Source: Chryseobacterium sediminis
GTDB taxonomy: Bacteria; Bacteroidota; Bacteroidia; Flavobacteriales; Weeksellaceae
Direction: 5' to 3'
Length of the DNA: 64,000 bases
NCBI RefSeq assembly: GCF_008386505.1
Contig: NZ_VUNZ01000001.1
Coordinates: 1,915,937 to 1,979,936, forward strand
The position numbers and the translations under genes were made by a program. Below, in pieces: positions 25,943 through 33,568 of the stretch (position 1 is the first letter of the stretch; each line of letters begins with the position of its first letter). The notes below the pieces were generated by a model that made no database searches, was not told the origin of the DNA, and saw only the letters and a list, made by a program, of their open reading frames with translations.

Positions 25943-27052
25943 TTATTTCAGGGCTGTTTTGTTTGATGATATAGGTCTGAAATTAATTAAAGTTTTTTTC
26001 TTTCTTAGAATATCCACCAAAGTCTGTACTGAAAATGTGAGGATAATATACAATACAATCAGCACAGACACATAACCAATTTCATGTTGTCTATATCCAA
26101 AAATTCCTTTCCCCCAAGAGATCAGTATCCATTGGATCATATACATGGAGGTTAAATTTTTACTGCAGTATTTTAGAATACGCATAAAGCCATTTTCTTT
26201 AACGTTTGTCGTTATTGTATTAATCAGCCATAAAAAAAGTAATGTCCATCCTGCAAAATAGATCACTCCGCCAGGTCCCATATGATAAAACCCGTTGTAA
26301 TTATAGTCACCATACAGAAAAACCAGCGGGGCTCCTACGGCAATGAACAACAGCCCTACATACAGCATATTTTTAAATATTTGTTTAGCGTTGTAGTTCA
26401 GCTCCTGAAACCATTTCCCGAAAAACATTCCGATGATAATAAAAGCCATCCATGGGAAAACAGGAAAATATACATAGGCCGGATAGTCTGTATTAAAAAG
26501 AAGATCCAGCACATAATTGATCACAGGATAGTCAAGATTAATTCCGCTAACTTCTCTGGATATCAACGCAACGAATAAACCTATCGCCAGAATGATATAT
26601 TTATTTTTCACATATTCTCTGATAAATCCTACAAACAACAATGACATCCCTGCCAGCTGCAAAATATCACCCAGCTGTACCAGATATACATACTGCTGTT
26701 CTATAGGTGCATGCCATCCATATTTTTGCATAAAATTATCGGGAGCAAAATTAAAAATCACAGGGATCATAAATTTCATAAAATTCATGAACAGACCTGC
26801 AAAGACTAGTAAAACACCTCGCTTTAATGCACTTTTAAGGCTTTGATGGCTGGAAGTCATGAAGGTAATTCCCATACAGATCAGGAAAATGGAAGTTCCC
26901 CTTCCAAGAAAAACAATAAAACTTCCAATTGCTGTTTCATATTGTGATTTTACATTGGCATACACCAGCAAGGTATGTATTATGATCATTCCGATAACAC
27001 TTATACCTTTTATTAAATCCAGTGTGAGGATTCTTTTGTTTTGTTGTTCCAT
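25943..27052 (-). CDS. Acyltransferase-like multi-span membrane protein (HGSNAT/DUF1624-like)
   Basis: A 369-residue inner-membrane protein with about ten helices. The N-terminus (RILTLDLIKGISVIGMIIIHTL) and SFIVFLGRGTSIFLICMGITF follow the pattern of heparan-alpha-glucosaminide acetyltransferase-type and related acyltransferase proteins, where a conserved His in the first helix moves acyl groups across the membrane. The candidate His here is in MIIIHTLL. The acceptor is unknown. It is divergent from the 7TM AraC-type regulator, and a 25-bp palindrome lies in the gap between them. Confidence 0.75.
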   Translation of the reverse strand: MEQQNKRILTLDLIKGISVIGMIIIHTLLVYANVKSQYETAIGSFIVFLGRGTSIFLICMGITFMTSSHQSLKSALKRGVLLVFAGLFMNFMKFMIPVIFNFAPDNFMQKYGWHAPIEQQYVYLVQLGDILQLAGMSLLFVGFIREYVKNKYIILAIGLFVALISREVSGINLDYPVINYVLDLLFNTDYPAYVYFPVFPWMAFIIIGMFFGKWFQELNYNAKQIFKNMLYVGLLFIAVGAPLVFLYGDYNYNGFYHMGPGGVIYFAGWTLLFLWLINTITTNVKENGFMRILKYCSKNLTSMYMIQWILISWGKGIFGYRQHEIGYVSVLIVLYIILTFSVQTLVDILRKKKTLINFRPISSNKTALK

Positions 27053-27118
27053 AGTTTTTTTAGTGAAAATTGTGGATTAGATGGATAAAATTGTATTCAT
27101 TATTCTTTATTAAACAAT

Positions 27119-27143
27119 ATTTTTATTTATTCTAAATAAAAAT
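27119..27143. promoter_or_regulatory. 25-bp AT-rich palindrome, Fur-box-like
   Basis: ATTTTTATTTA (27119-27129), TTC, TAAATAAAAAT (27133-27143): perfect 11-bp arms. Its right part, TTATTCTAAATAAAAA (27127-27142), recurs exactly at 36324-36339 upstream of the TonB operon. It lies 67-91 bp upstream of the membrane acyltransferase-like gene and about 170 bp upstream of the divergent regulator. Confidence 0.5.
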
Positions 27144-27310
27144 CAAATATACAAATTAAAACCACATTATGAATTTCGTTTATTAATTTTCATAAATTAT
27201 TAATATCTAAAAATTCATTTTGAAATTTACATCTCTTTAGGTAAAACTTGCACCAAATTTTAACGGCAGAAGTCTGTATATTAGCACCTTATTATATTAG
27301 TCTTATAAAG

Positions 27311-28489
27311 ATGAACTGGTGCTTTAATATATTTGATACTGTCGTTATCACGGCTGTAATACAGGGGGTAGCCACTACAATAGCTATCGGATATTCCCCT
27401 TCCCATACTTCGGGGAAAAAGTTATTATCTGCTATATTAATTACTCTGGCTTTTTTGAATATCAAAATATTACTACATACTCTTGGTTTATGGCAATATC
27501 CGGGGTTCCATTATTTTCCTCTGGCTATTGATACGCTTATGCAGCCATTGTTTTATTTATATACCTGTTCACTCACAGAGAAACATTTTTCGTTGAACCG
27601 CAAACATTGGTTACATTTTTTACCTGCATTGATATTTCAGTTTCATGCAATGATTGTCTATATCATTGGGTTTATACAGCCAGATGTGCAGACACAGGAT
27701 TTTATTGCAGAAAAATATCTGTATTATAACTCTGTTAAATGGGCTGAAGATTTTTTTGTTCTTGTTTCCGCAGGCATATATTGGTATCTCAGTTTCAGGA
27801 AAACCCAAAAATACCGGCGGTGGTTATTTACCAGTCAATCTGCAACCCAATATCAGGAATTGGCATGGCTCCGAAATCTGCTTATCGGAACAGGAATATT
27901 GGTAATTGTGTTATTTTTATCTTCAATTACCTCCAATATCTTACAACTGAATCACTCATTTCTGTATCTGGAAATTTTTTACGGTTATCTGGCACTCTTA
28001 ATTTACTTTCTCTCTTTTCAAGGGTATCGAACTATAATAGCTGGTGAAGTACAATCTGTACGGATCTCAAAAAATAAAATTTATACAGAAGAAATACCAC
28101 AGCCAGAGATTACATCTATGGATATAAAAACGTCTCTGGACGAAAAAAATCTCTATGCCATTCAATCTGCATTATTAGAAATTATGGAAAAGCAACATCT
28201 CTTCATAGAACCTGAATTAAATCTGAAAGATGTGGCGAAAATAATCGGTTTTCCGGCATCACAGGTTTCTGCTGCCATTAATGCTAAATTTGAAATGAAT
28301 TTTCGCAGCTGGGTAAACAGTTATCGTGTGGAAGAAGTGAAAAAAAGACTGAATAACCCGGAATATAAACACCTCAGCCTTACCGGTATCGCTTTTGACT
28401 GCGGGTTTAATTCTGAAGCCAGTTTCTATCGAATTTTCAGAAAACATACAGGTCATTCTCCCAAAACATACTCAAAATCTACAAAATGA
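27311..28489 (+). CDS. AraC-family regulator with a multi-helix membrane sensor
   Basis: A 392-residue protein. About seven transmembrane helices occupy residues 5-245 (for example FDTVVITAVIQGVATTIAIGY, LLIGTGILVIVLFLSSITS and LEIFYGYLALLIYFLSF). A linker and a C-terminal AraC DNA-binding domain follow (about 300-392: LKDVAKIIGFPASQVSAAIN and LTGIAFDCGFNSEASFYRIF). This layout suggests direct signal transfer from the membrane to DNA. The frame runs upstream to 27248, but the ATG at 27311 gives a clean first helix. The C10 peptidase gene begins 83 bp downstream on the same strand and could be its target. Confidence 0.88.
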   Translation: MNWCFNIFDTVVITAVIQGVATTIAIGYSPSHTSGKKLLSAILITLAFLNIKILLHTLGLWQYPGFHYFPLAIDTLMQPLFYLYTCSLTEKHFSLNRKHWLHFLPALIFQFHAMIVYIIGFIQPDVQTQDFIAEKYLYYNSVKWAEDFFVLVSAGIYWYLSFRKTQKYRRWLFTSQSATQYQELAWLRNLLIGTGILVIVLFLSSITSNILQLNHSFLYLEIFYGYLALLIYFLSFQGYRTIIAGEVQSVRISKNKIYTEEIPQPEITSMDIKTSLDEKNLYAIQSALLEIMEKQHLFIEPELNLKDVAKIIGFPASQVSAAINAKFEMNFRSWVNSYRVEEVKKRLNNPEYKHLSLTGIAFDCGFNSEASFYRIFRKHTGHSPKTYSKSTK

Positions 28490-28572
28490 GAGAATTTTAA
28501 TACCACTCAAAACCTGTTTTGAGTGGGTAAAGACTTTGGGATATTGTTTATTTGCCGAATAAAATTTCACTT

Positions 28573-29406
28573 ATGAAGCTTATAAACTTATTATCTATCA
28601 TGTTATTAATGATTAGCAATTGGAGCCATTCTCAGATCAGCTCGAATCAGATTCCCGCACAGCAGCCTATTACTATTAAGGCCCCATTTCTATTAGAAAC
28701 GAATTGGGATCAGTGGGGGACTTACACAAAATACACACCTGAAAATGAGGTATTGGGATGCTGGAGTACAGCTTTAGCACAGATTCTTTATTATCATCGT
28801 TTAAAACCATTTGGTTCGGTTTCCTATAGCTGTTCCAAAGGACATTTCATTAAAGATACATTATCAGATTATGTTCTGGAATGGAAGGATTTTACAACGG
28901 ATATCAATGACAATAGTCAGCCTGAAGCTATAGATGCTGTAGCACGCTACTCCTATCTTACTGCCATAGCCATTCGTAAGGATTTCGGAACTCCAAAATA
29001 TCTGGAAATGATCAATCCTGCCTCTCAGGTTGAAAAACATTTTGCTTGCAAAGCTACTTTTTATGGAAGCTTTACCGGAGAAATTCCTTTTTCACAGGAA
29101 CAGATGAAACAGATTGCAGAGAAGGAACAAATAAGTCATATTATTACTAAAGACAGTATTATTATATTGATTAAAAAAGAGATCAACCAAAAAAGGCCCG
29201 TTTATTTTCACATGGGAAATTTTACGACATACGGACATTCGACAGTCATAGACGGATATCTGGAGAAAAATAATATTTTCTATGTACATATTAATTATGG
29301 TGCCGGAGGTTTTCGTACAGGATGGTATAATTTATTTAAACCAATTGATGTAGAAGACGATATACGCTTACGGGCATTTGTTACTATAGAACCGATACAA
29401 AAATGA
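28573..29406 (+). CDS. C10-family (streptopain-like) cysteine peptidase
   Basis: A 277-residue secreted protein with a signal peptide (about 1-21). The oxyanion Gln47 is in TNWDQWGTYT, the catalytic Cys63 in VLGCWSTALAQILYYH, and the catalytic His in YGHSTVIDGY with following HINYGAGGFRTGWYN, the usual Asn/Trp segment. These match streptopain (SpeB) and Bacteroides C10 enzymes. Only about 20 residues lie between the signal peptide and the Gln region, so the long inhibitory pro-domain of SpeB is missing. I start at the ATG 28573; a frame-extended ATG at 28552 would add seven residues before the signal. Target proteins are unknown. Confidence 0.87.
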   Translation: MKLINLLSIMLLMISNWSHSQISSNQIPAQQPITIKAPFLLETNWDQWGTYTKYTPENEVLGCWSTALAQILYYHRLKPFGSVSYSCSKGHFIKDTLSDYVLEWKDFTTDINDNSQPEAIDAVARYSYLTAIAIRKDFGTPKYLEMINPASQVEKHFACKATFYGSFTGEIPFSQEQMKQIAEKEQISHIITKDSIIILIKKEINQKRPVYFHMGNFTTYGHSTVIDGYLEKNNIFYVHINYGAGGFRTGWYNLFKPIDVEDDIRLRAFVTIEPIQK

Positions 29407-29431
29407 ATCTAAATGATTTATACTTTAAAAT

Positions 29432-29462
29432 AAAAACTCTTCCAGTTGGAAGAGTTTTTTAT
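29432..29462. terminator. Bidirectional terminator, C10 peptidase / cytochrome c peroxidase
   Basis: AAAACTCTTCC (29433-29443), loop AGTT, GGAAGAGTTTT (29448-29458), with T-runs on both sides. It closes the four-gene TonB operon from the other side. Confidence 0.88.
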
Positions 29463-29467
29463 AATTA

Positions 29468-30610
29468 TTACGATTTAGGCAATTCCGGTGGACGCATTTT
29501 GTATTTGTAACTGTTTAACGTTTTTAAAAATGCTACGATATCAAAAACTTCGTCGTCCGTCAGATTCAGTTTTTCTACCATTCCTGATTTGTGGGGAAAC
29601 TTAGGATCATTGATCTGATCTCCTTTTGGTGTTTCCCTTCCCATTCCGGCGTTGTACATCATTACAATGTTGGCCAGCTCAGGAAAAAGTCCATTATGCA
29701 TGTAAGGCTTATTCTCAGAAACTTCTCTCAGCGTAGGTGTTTTAAACTTTCCTACATCTTCGTTCTTTTTGGTAACAATATATCTTCCCAGATCTTCATA
29801 CTTCTTTCCATAATATGTAAGCCCCAGATTGTGGAACTTCTGGTCAGAAAAGTAAGGGGTGTTGTGACAATTGATACAATTCGCTTTGGTACGGAATAAA
29901 TGAAGTCCATTGATTTCGGAATCCGTTAAGGCATCTTTTTTCCCTGTAACGAATTTATCAAACTTTGATGGCGGACTTATCAGAGAGCGTTCAAATGTAG
30001 CAACAGCTTTTGCAATTTTCTCTTCCGTCACTTCCCCATTTCCGAAAGCTTTTACAAAGAAATCTTTATAACCTTTGATCTTTCTGATATTTTTTGTGGC
30101 CATTGACATATGCAGATTCATTTCTACCGGATTTTCAATAGGAGCTTTCACCTGCTCTTCCAAAGTCGCTGAACGGCCGTCCCAAAAGAATGTTTTGGCA
30201 AATCCAATATTCACTAAAGTGGGTGCATTTCTGGTTCCCGTTTGCCTGTCGTGGCCAAAGGAAACTCTGCTCCCGTCTGACCAGCCAATTTCAGGGTTAT
30301 GACAGTTGGCACAGGAAATTTGTCCGCTTTTGGATAATCTCGGATCAAAAAACAACATTTTTCCCAGTTCCATTTTCTCTTCGGAATAGGGATTATCTTC
30401 AGGAAATTTCATTTTAGACAAAGGTCCGATATCCTGAAAACCTTCTTTCGCTTCATCAAATAAATGAGCAGCCGGCCACTTGTTCTGATCCCCGCTGCTG
30501 TATAAAGTACGAAGCTCTTCCACGGTGTATCCCGTAGGGTCATTTGAGGTATAACTTAATAAACATGCTATTCCGACAAGGGCCAGAAAAGCGAGATATC
30601 TGTCTTTCAT
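29468..30610 (-). CDS. Di-heme cytochrome c peroxidase (MauG family)
   Basis: A 380-residue periplasmic di-heme protein. Heme sites are C100-ANC-H104 (SCANCHNPEIGWSDG) and C245-INC-H249 (NCINCHNTPYFSD). VSFGHDRQTGTRNAPTLVN, FWDGRSATLEEQ, and KPYMHNGLFPELANIV with the likely axial Met complete the family pattern. The signal segment at 1-20 has a Cys at 16 but not a good lipobox. The classical reaction reduces H2O2 to water; MauG-type members instead oxidise proteins or metal complexes. As the last gene of an operon with a TonB receptor and two envelope proteins, with 6 bp to the DUF6850 gene, it may process the imported ligand; this is inference. Confidence 0.92.
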   Translation of the reverse strand: MKDRYLAFLALVGIACLLSYTSNDPTGYTVEELRTLYSSGDQNKWPAAHLFDEAKEGFQDIGPLSKMKFPEDNPYSEEKMELGKMLFFDPRLSKSGQISCANCHNPEIGWSDGSRVSFGHDRQTGTRNAPTLVNIGFAKTFFWDGRSATLEEQVKAPIENPVEMNLHMSMATKNIRKIKGYKDFFVKAFGNGEVTEEKIAKAVATFERSLISPPSKFDKFVTGKKDALTDSEINGLHLFRTKANCINCHNTPYFSDQKFHNLGLTYYGKKYEDLGRYIVTKKNEDVGKFKTPTLREVSENKPYMHNGLFPELANIVMMYNAGMGRETPKGDQINDPKFPHKSGMVEKLNLTDDEVFDIVAFLKTLNSYKYKMRPPELPKS

Positions 30611-30616
30611 TTATTT

Positions 30617-32209
30617 TTAATAATAAACATTCAATCCTACCAAGGCAACATGATTAGCTCTGCCATTGTAGTCCACTTTATTTTTATAGGTACTGTTCAT
30701 CAGCCAGGTTTGAGAAAAACTTCCAAACAGTTCATACCTGATTTTATTCTGGTCAAAAATATAACTTGCGTTAAAATTAAGACCAATTTTAGGCGTTGCA
30801 TCATATGCAAAGTCCGGCTGGGCAATCTTAGTTGCAAAGATATTCTCTTTTGTGCTTTGATAAGGCTGATAATTGAATTCTTTTTCCAATGGAATATACA
30901 GATTTTGCGAAAGACCAACCGCTAATTTATGTGAAGGTTTTAAAACAAATTCTTTTTCTGCTCCAAGACGGTAATTGAAAAAAGAAAGTTTTCTCTCCAT
31001 TACCACTGATGCATCTTTCACATGATTTTTCCCATATGCTGCATCAAAAAGAATTTTAAATGCCTCATTTTTATGGTTAAACCAAACCACACTATTCTGC
31101 CAGAAAAGATTCTTCTGCTCCAGACGATACGATCTGTACTCCAGGGGATAGTTATAATTGGTATCCAGCTGATCCTGATAGGTCATCATGGAAGCCCACT
31201 TTTTACCATTATAATTTCCTAAAAAATTAAGGTAGAAACTATGCAGATCTGTTTTCAGCCCGGAATATTTTGTATAGTCCTTATGCCATTTAAAACTGCC
31301 ATCCTGATATTCAAAAACCCTGTAGAAGCGCTCAATCAGGTTTTTATAATCATATCCGGCAGAGAAATGGGTATTCTCACTATTAAAGGCATATTCTCCT
31401 CCCCAAATGTAACCTCCCATTTTATATTCGGAAGTTTTATACTCGGTATTCCCGATGTATTGATTACCATATCCTTCATTATATCGAATATAAATGCTGT
31501 CATTTGCCGGTACATTTCCTTTTATATTGACAAACATGATATCATTTCCCTTGTAATGATGTACGTAGCTCAGTTTTCCGAAAATGGCATGTTGTTTCCA
31601 TTTTAAACCCAATTTTGCAAAGGCTTTGTATTTGTAATCGTCTACCTTCGGTCTTGGATCTGCATTCTGACGGTAAGATTTTGCATACATACCTTCTCCT
31701 CCCAACTGCAGGATTACAGGTTTTACAGGATTATAGGCAAACTGTCCGTTGATAAAATAGTTTTGTTTCTGCCATCTTGCCGTACGGGGAACCCAATAAT
31801 ATGAGGGATTATAAATAAAAGAAGAATTTGTAGTTCTTTCGTCGCTCAGGATATAAGGAACATCTTCTTCGGTGGTTTTGTCTGCTTTAAGTCTCCCTGA
31901 TAAAGCAATTTTATCATTCAGTTTATAAACTCCTTCAGACTGAAAAGTAAAGCTTCCTGTTTCTCCCGCGGTCTGTACTCTTTTAAAATTTTGTTTTGCA
32001 GAAGAATACTGAAAGGTTGTCCGTGAAAAATCCAAAGGCTGGAAAAATGAAATATAGGGATCATTTATTCTGATTTCCTTTTCTACAGAACTGATATTAA
32101 TACTATCTAAATGAGTAGTCTGAGCATGGAAGAGCTGACTGCCTAATGCAGCCAATCCCAATATACTGTATTGAAAAGCTTTAATTGTCTTATTTTTATT
32201 ATTGTGCAT
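30617..32209 (-). CDS. DUF6850-type outer-membrane beta-barrel protein
   Basis: A 530-residue protein with an exported N-terminus (YSILGLAALGSQLFHAQ) and a body made of alternating amphipathic strands rich in Tyr, Phe and Asn, ending NHVALVGLNVYY, which is typical of an outer-membrane barrel. I assign DUF6850 from sequence pattern and from its position directly after a DUF4876 lipoprotein, an association I recall for Bacteroidota. Its first codons overlap the end of the DUF4876 gene by 11 bp, implying translational coupling, and the peroxidase gene follows after 6 bp. Function is unknown; a pore or anchor for the receptor complex is possible. Confidence 0.82.
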   Translation of the reverse strand: MHNNKNKTIKAFQYSILGLAALGSQLFHAQTTHLDSINISSVEKEIRINDPYISFFQPLDFSRTTFQYSSAKQNFKRVQTAGETGSFTFQSEGVYKLNDKIALSGRLKADKTTEEDVPYILSDERTTNSSFIYNPSYYWVPRTARWQKQNYFINGQFAYNPVKPVILQLGGEGMYAKSYRQNADPRPKVDDYKYKAFAKLGLKWKQHAIFGKLSYVHHYKGNDIMFVNIKGNVPANDSIYIRYNEGYGNQYIGNTEYKTSEYKMGGYIWGGEYAFNSENTHFSAGYDYKNLIERFYRVFEYQDGSFKWHKDYTKYSGLKTDLHSFYLNFLGNYNGKKWASMMTYQDQLDTNYNYPLEYRSYRLEQKNLFWQNSVVWFNHKNEAFKILFDAAYGKNHVKDASVVMERKLSFFNYRLGAEKEFVLKPSHKLAVGLSQNLYIPLEKEFNYQPYQSTKENIFATKIAQPDFAYDATPKIGLNFNASYIFDQNKIRYELFGSFSQTWLMNSTYKNKVDYNGRANHVALVGLNVYY

Positions 32210-33548
32210 ATCCTCGAGGGTTTGCTTTAATCGTTACAAAATCATTGGCAGAATTATTCGTATCCTGCAGTACCACACGTCCATTGATAATTTCCTTCGT
32301 CTTACGGATTACAGAAAGTCCGGTAAAAGTACCTTCAGCCTGTCCTAGTGAATTGACAATGAAAGTTCTTGAAGCGTCTATATCTGCAGGGAAATCTTTA
32401 GGTACTTTCTGCTCTTTATCCGTAATATCTATTCCGTCTATGATATAGTTTTTAGGAATCTGTAAAAACAGGGTTCCTGTAGGAGCTTTAGGAGCAGCTA
32501 CTTTTTGCCAGCTTGCCACTTCTGCATCAGTTGCTCTCAAAATTCCTAATCCCAGCATAGAATTTACATTCAGGATTAAGTCATTAGAGGCAATACTCCA
32601 GTAAGCAACCTGCATATCCGGCACCATAATATTCTGAATATCCCATGCGAAAGGCTTTTTACCAATACTTATATTATAGTCTCCCATATAGGTTTCAAAG
32701 TCTGCATGACTCAGATCAACGGTTCTGTCAGGTTCCTGTATTGCTACTCCTGTCCCGTTAATATCATCAAAAGGCATTTTATGATTAATGGCAGTTTGAG
32801 CTACAATAATACTTTTCCCTGGCAAAATAGGATATTGACTGCCGCTTCCAGGTATTTTGATAAGTATATTAGAGTATACATAATCTGTATTGGCTGCAGC
32901 ACCGCCACCGGCAGTTTTGCTCCAGTCATACTGTCCGTTAGATAAAGTATAAGTGGTCACATTGCTATTCACATTTCCTTCGAGAAATACCAGATATAAG
33001 CCATCAGCATAAATAGTCTGATCTGAATTATTATGAATCTCAATAAACTGATCTCGGAAATTGGCTCCTAATTTATTATCCGAACCTGCATAATAATATT
33101 GTTTGATCACAAGATCTCCAAGGTTTCCGTTGGTAATTCTGACCAATTTTGAAGAGGTATTGGCATTGATGGTTACTTTTTCATCAAAACCTCCGAAATG
33201 AACAATTTCATAACTTGTTTCCTGTCCCAGCTGCTGTTCATATTCGTTCTGTTTCAGTTGCAATTCAGCCTGAATACTATAACTTCCTGGCAGAACGGCA
33301 TCTAATTTCAGATCTCCGTTTGCATCTGTTTTTCCAATAATCTGATCTTCCGTGGCTGTATTTTTCAGGATAACGGTTACATTCGCTACTCCTTTGTCTG
33401 CAACAGAAGGGTATTTGGAAGCATCATATTTAATATTTACAGTAAACGGAACAGGCTTAATCTCGTTATTTCCTCCAAAGTCATCATCTCTGTTGCATCC
33501 AACAAGAGCAAGAACGGGAACTACTAACAATAGTATTAATCGTTTCAT
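32199..33548 (-). CDS. DUF4876-domain lipoprotein
   Basis: A 449-residue lipoprotein: signal with lipobox LVGC (Cys18) followed by NRDDDFGG, an acidic tail consistent with surface export. A carboxypeptidase-regulatory-like or Ig-like domain follows (about 35-125: TVNIKYDASKYP, KTDANGDLKLDAVLPGSYSIQAE). Then comes a larger domain with RDQFIEIHNNSDQTIYADGLYLVFLEG, a lamin-tail-like element typical of DUF4876, and a C-terminal part with DADIDASRTFIVNSLG-like strands. It is the second gene of the TonB operon, 20 bp after the receptor gene. A surface ligand-binding role analogous to SusD-type partners is my inference, not shown. Confidence 0.85.
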   Translation of the reverse strand: MKRLILLLVVPVLALVGCNRDDDFGGNNEIKPVPFTVNIKYDASKYPSVADKGVANVTVILKNTATEDQIIGKTDANGDLKLDAVLPGSYSIQAELQLKQNEYEQQLGQETSYEIVHFGGFDEKVTINANTSSKLVRITNGNLGDLVIKQYYYAGSDNKLGANFRDQFIEIHNNSDQTIYADGLYLVFLEGNVNSNVTTYTLSNGQYDWSKTAGGGAAANTDYVYSNILIKIPGSGSQYPILPGKSIIVAQTAINHKMPFDDINGTGVAIQEPDRTVDLSHADFETYMGDYNISIGKKPFAWDIQNIMVPDMQVAYWSIASNDLILNVNSMLGLGILRATDAEVASWQKVAAPKAPTGTLFLQIPKNYIIDGIDITDKEQKVPKDFPADIDASRTFIVNSLGQAEGTFTGLSVIRKTKEIINGRVVLQDTNNSANDFVTIKANPRGYAQ

Positions 33549-33568
33549 TATTTTTATTTTTAGTATTA

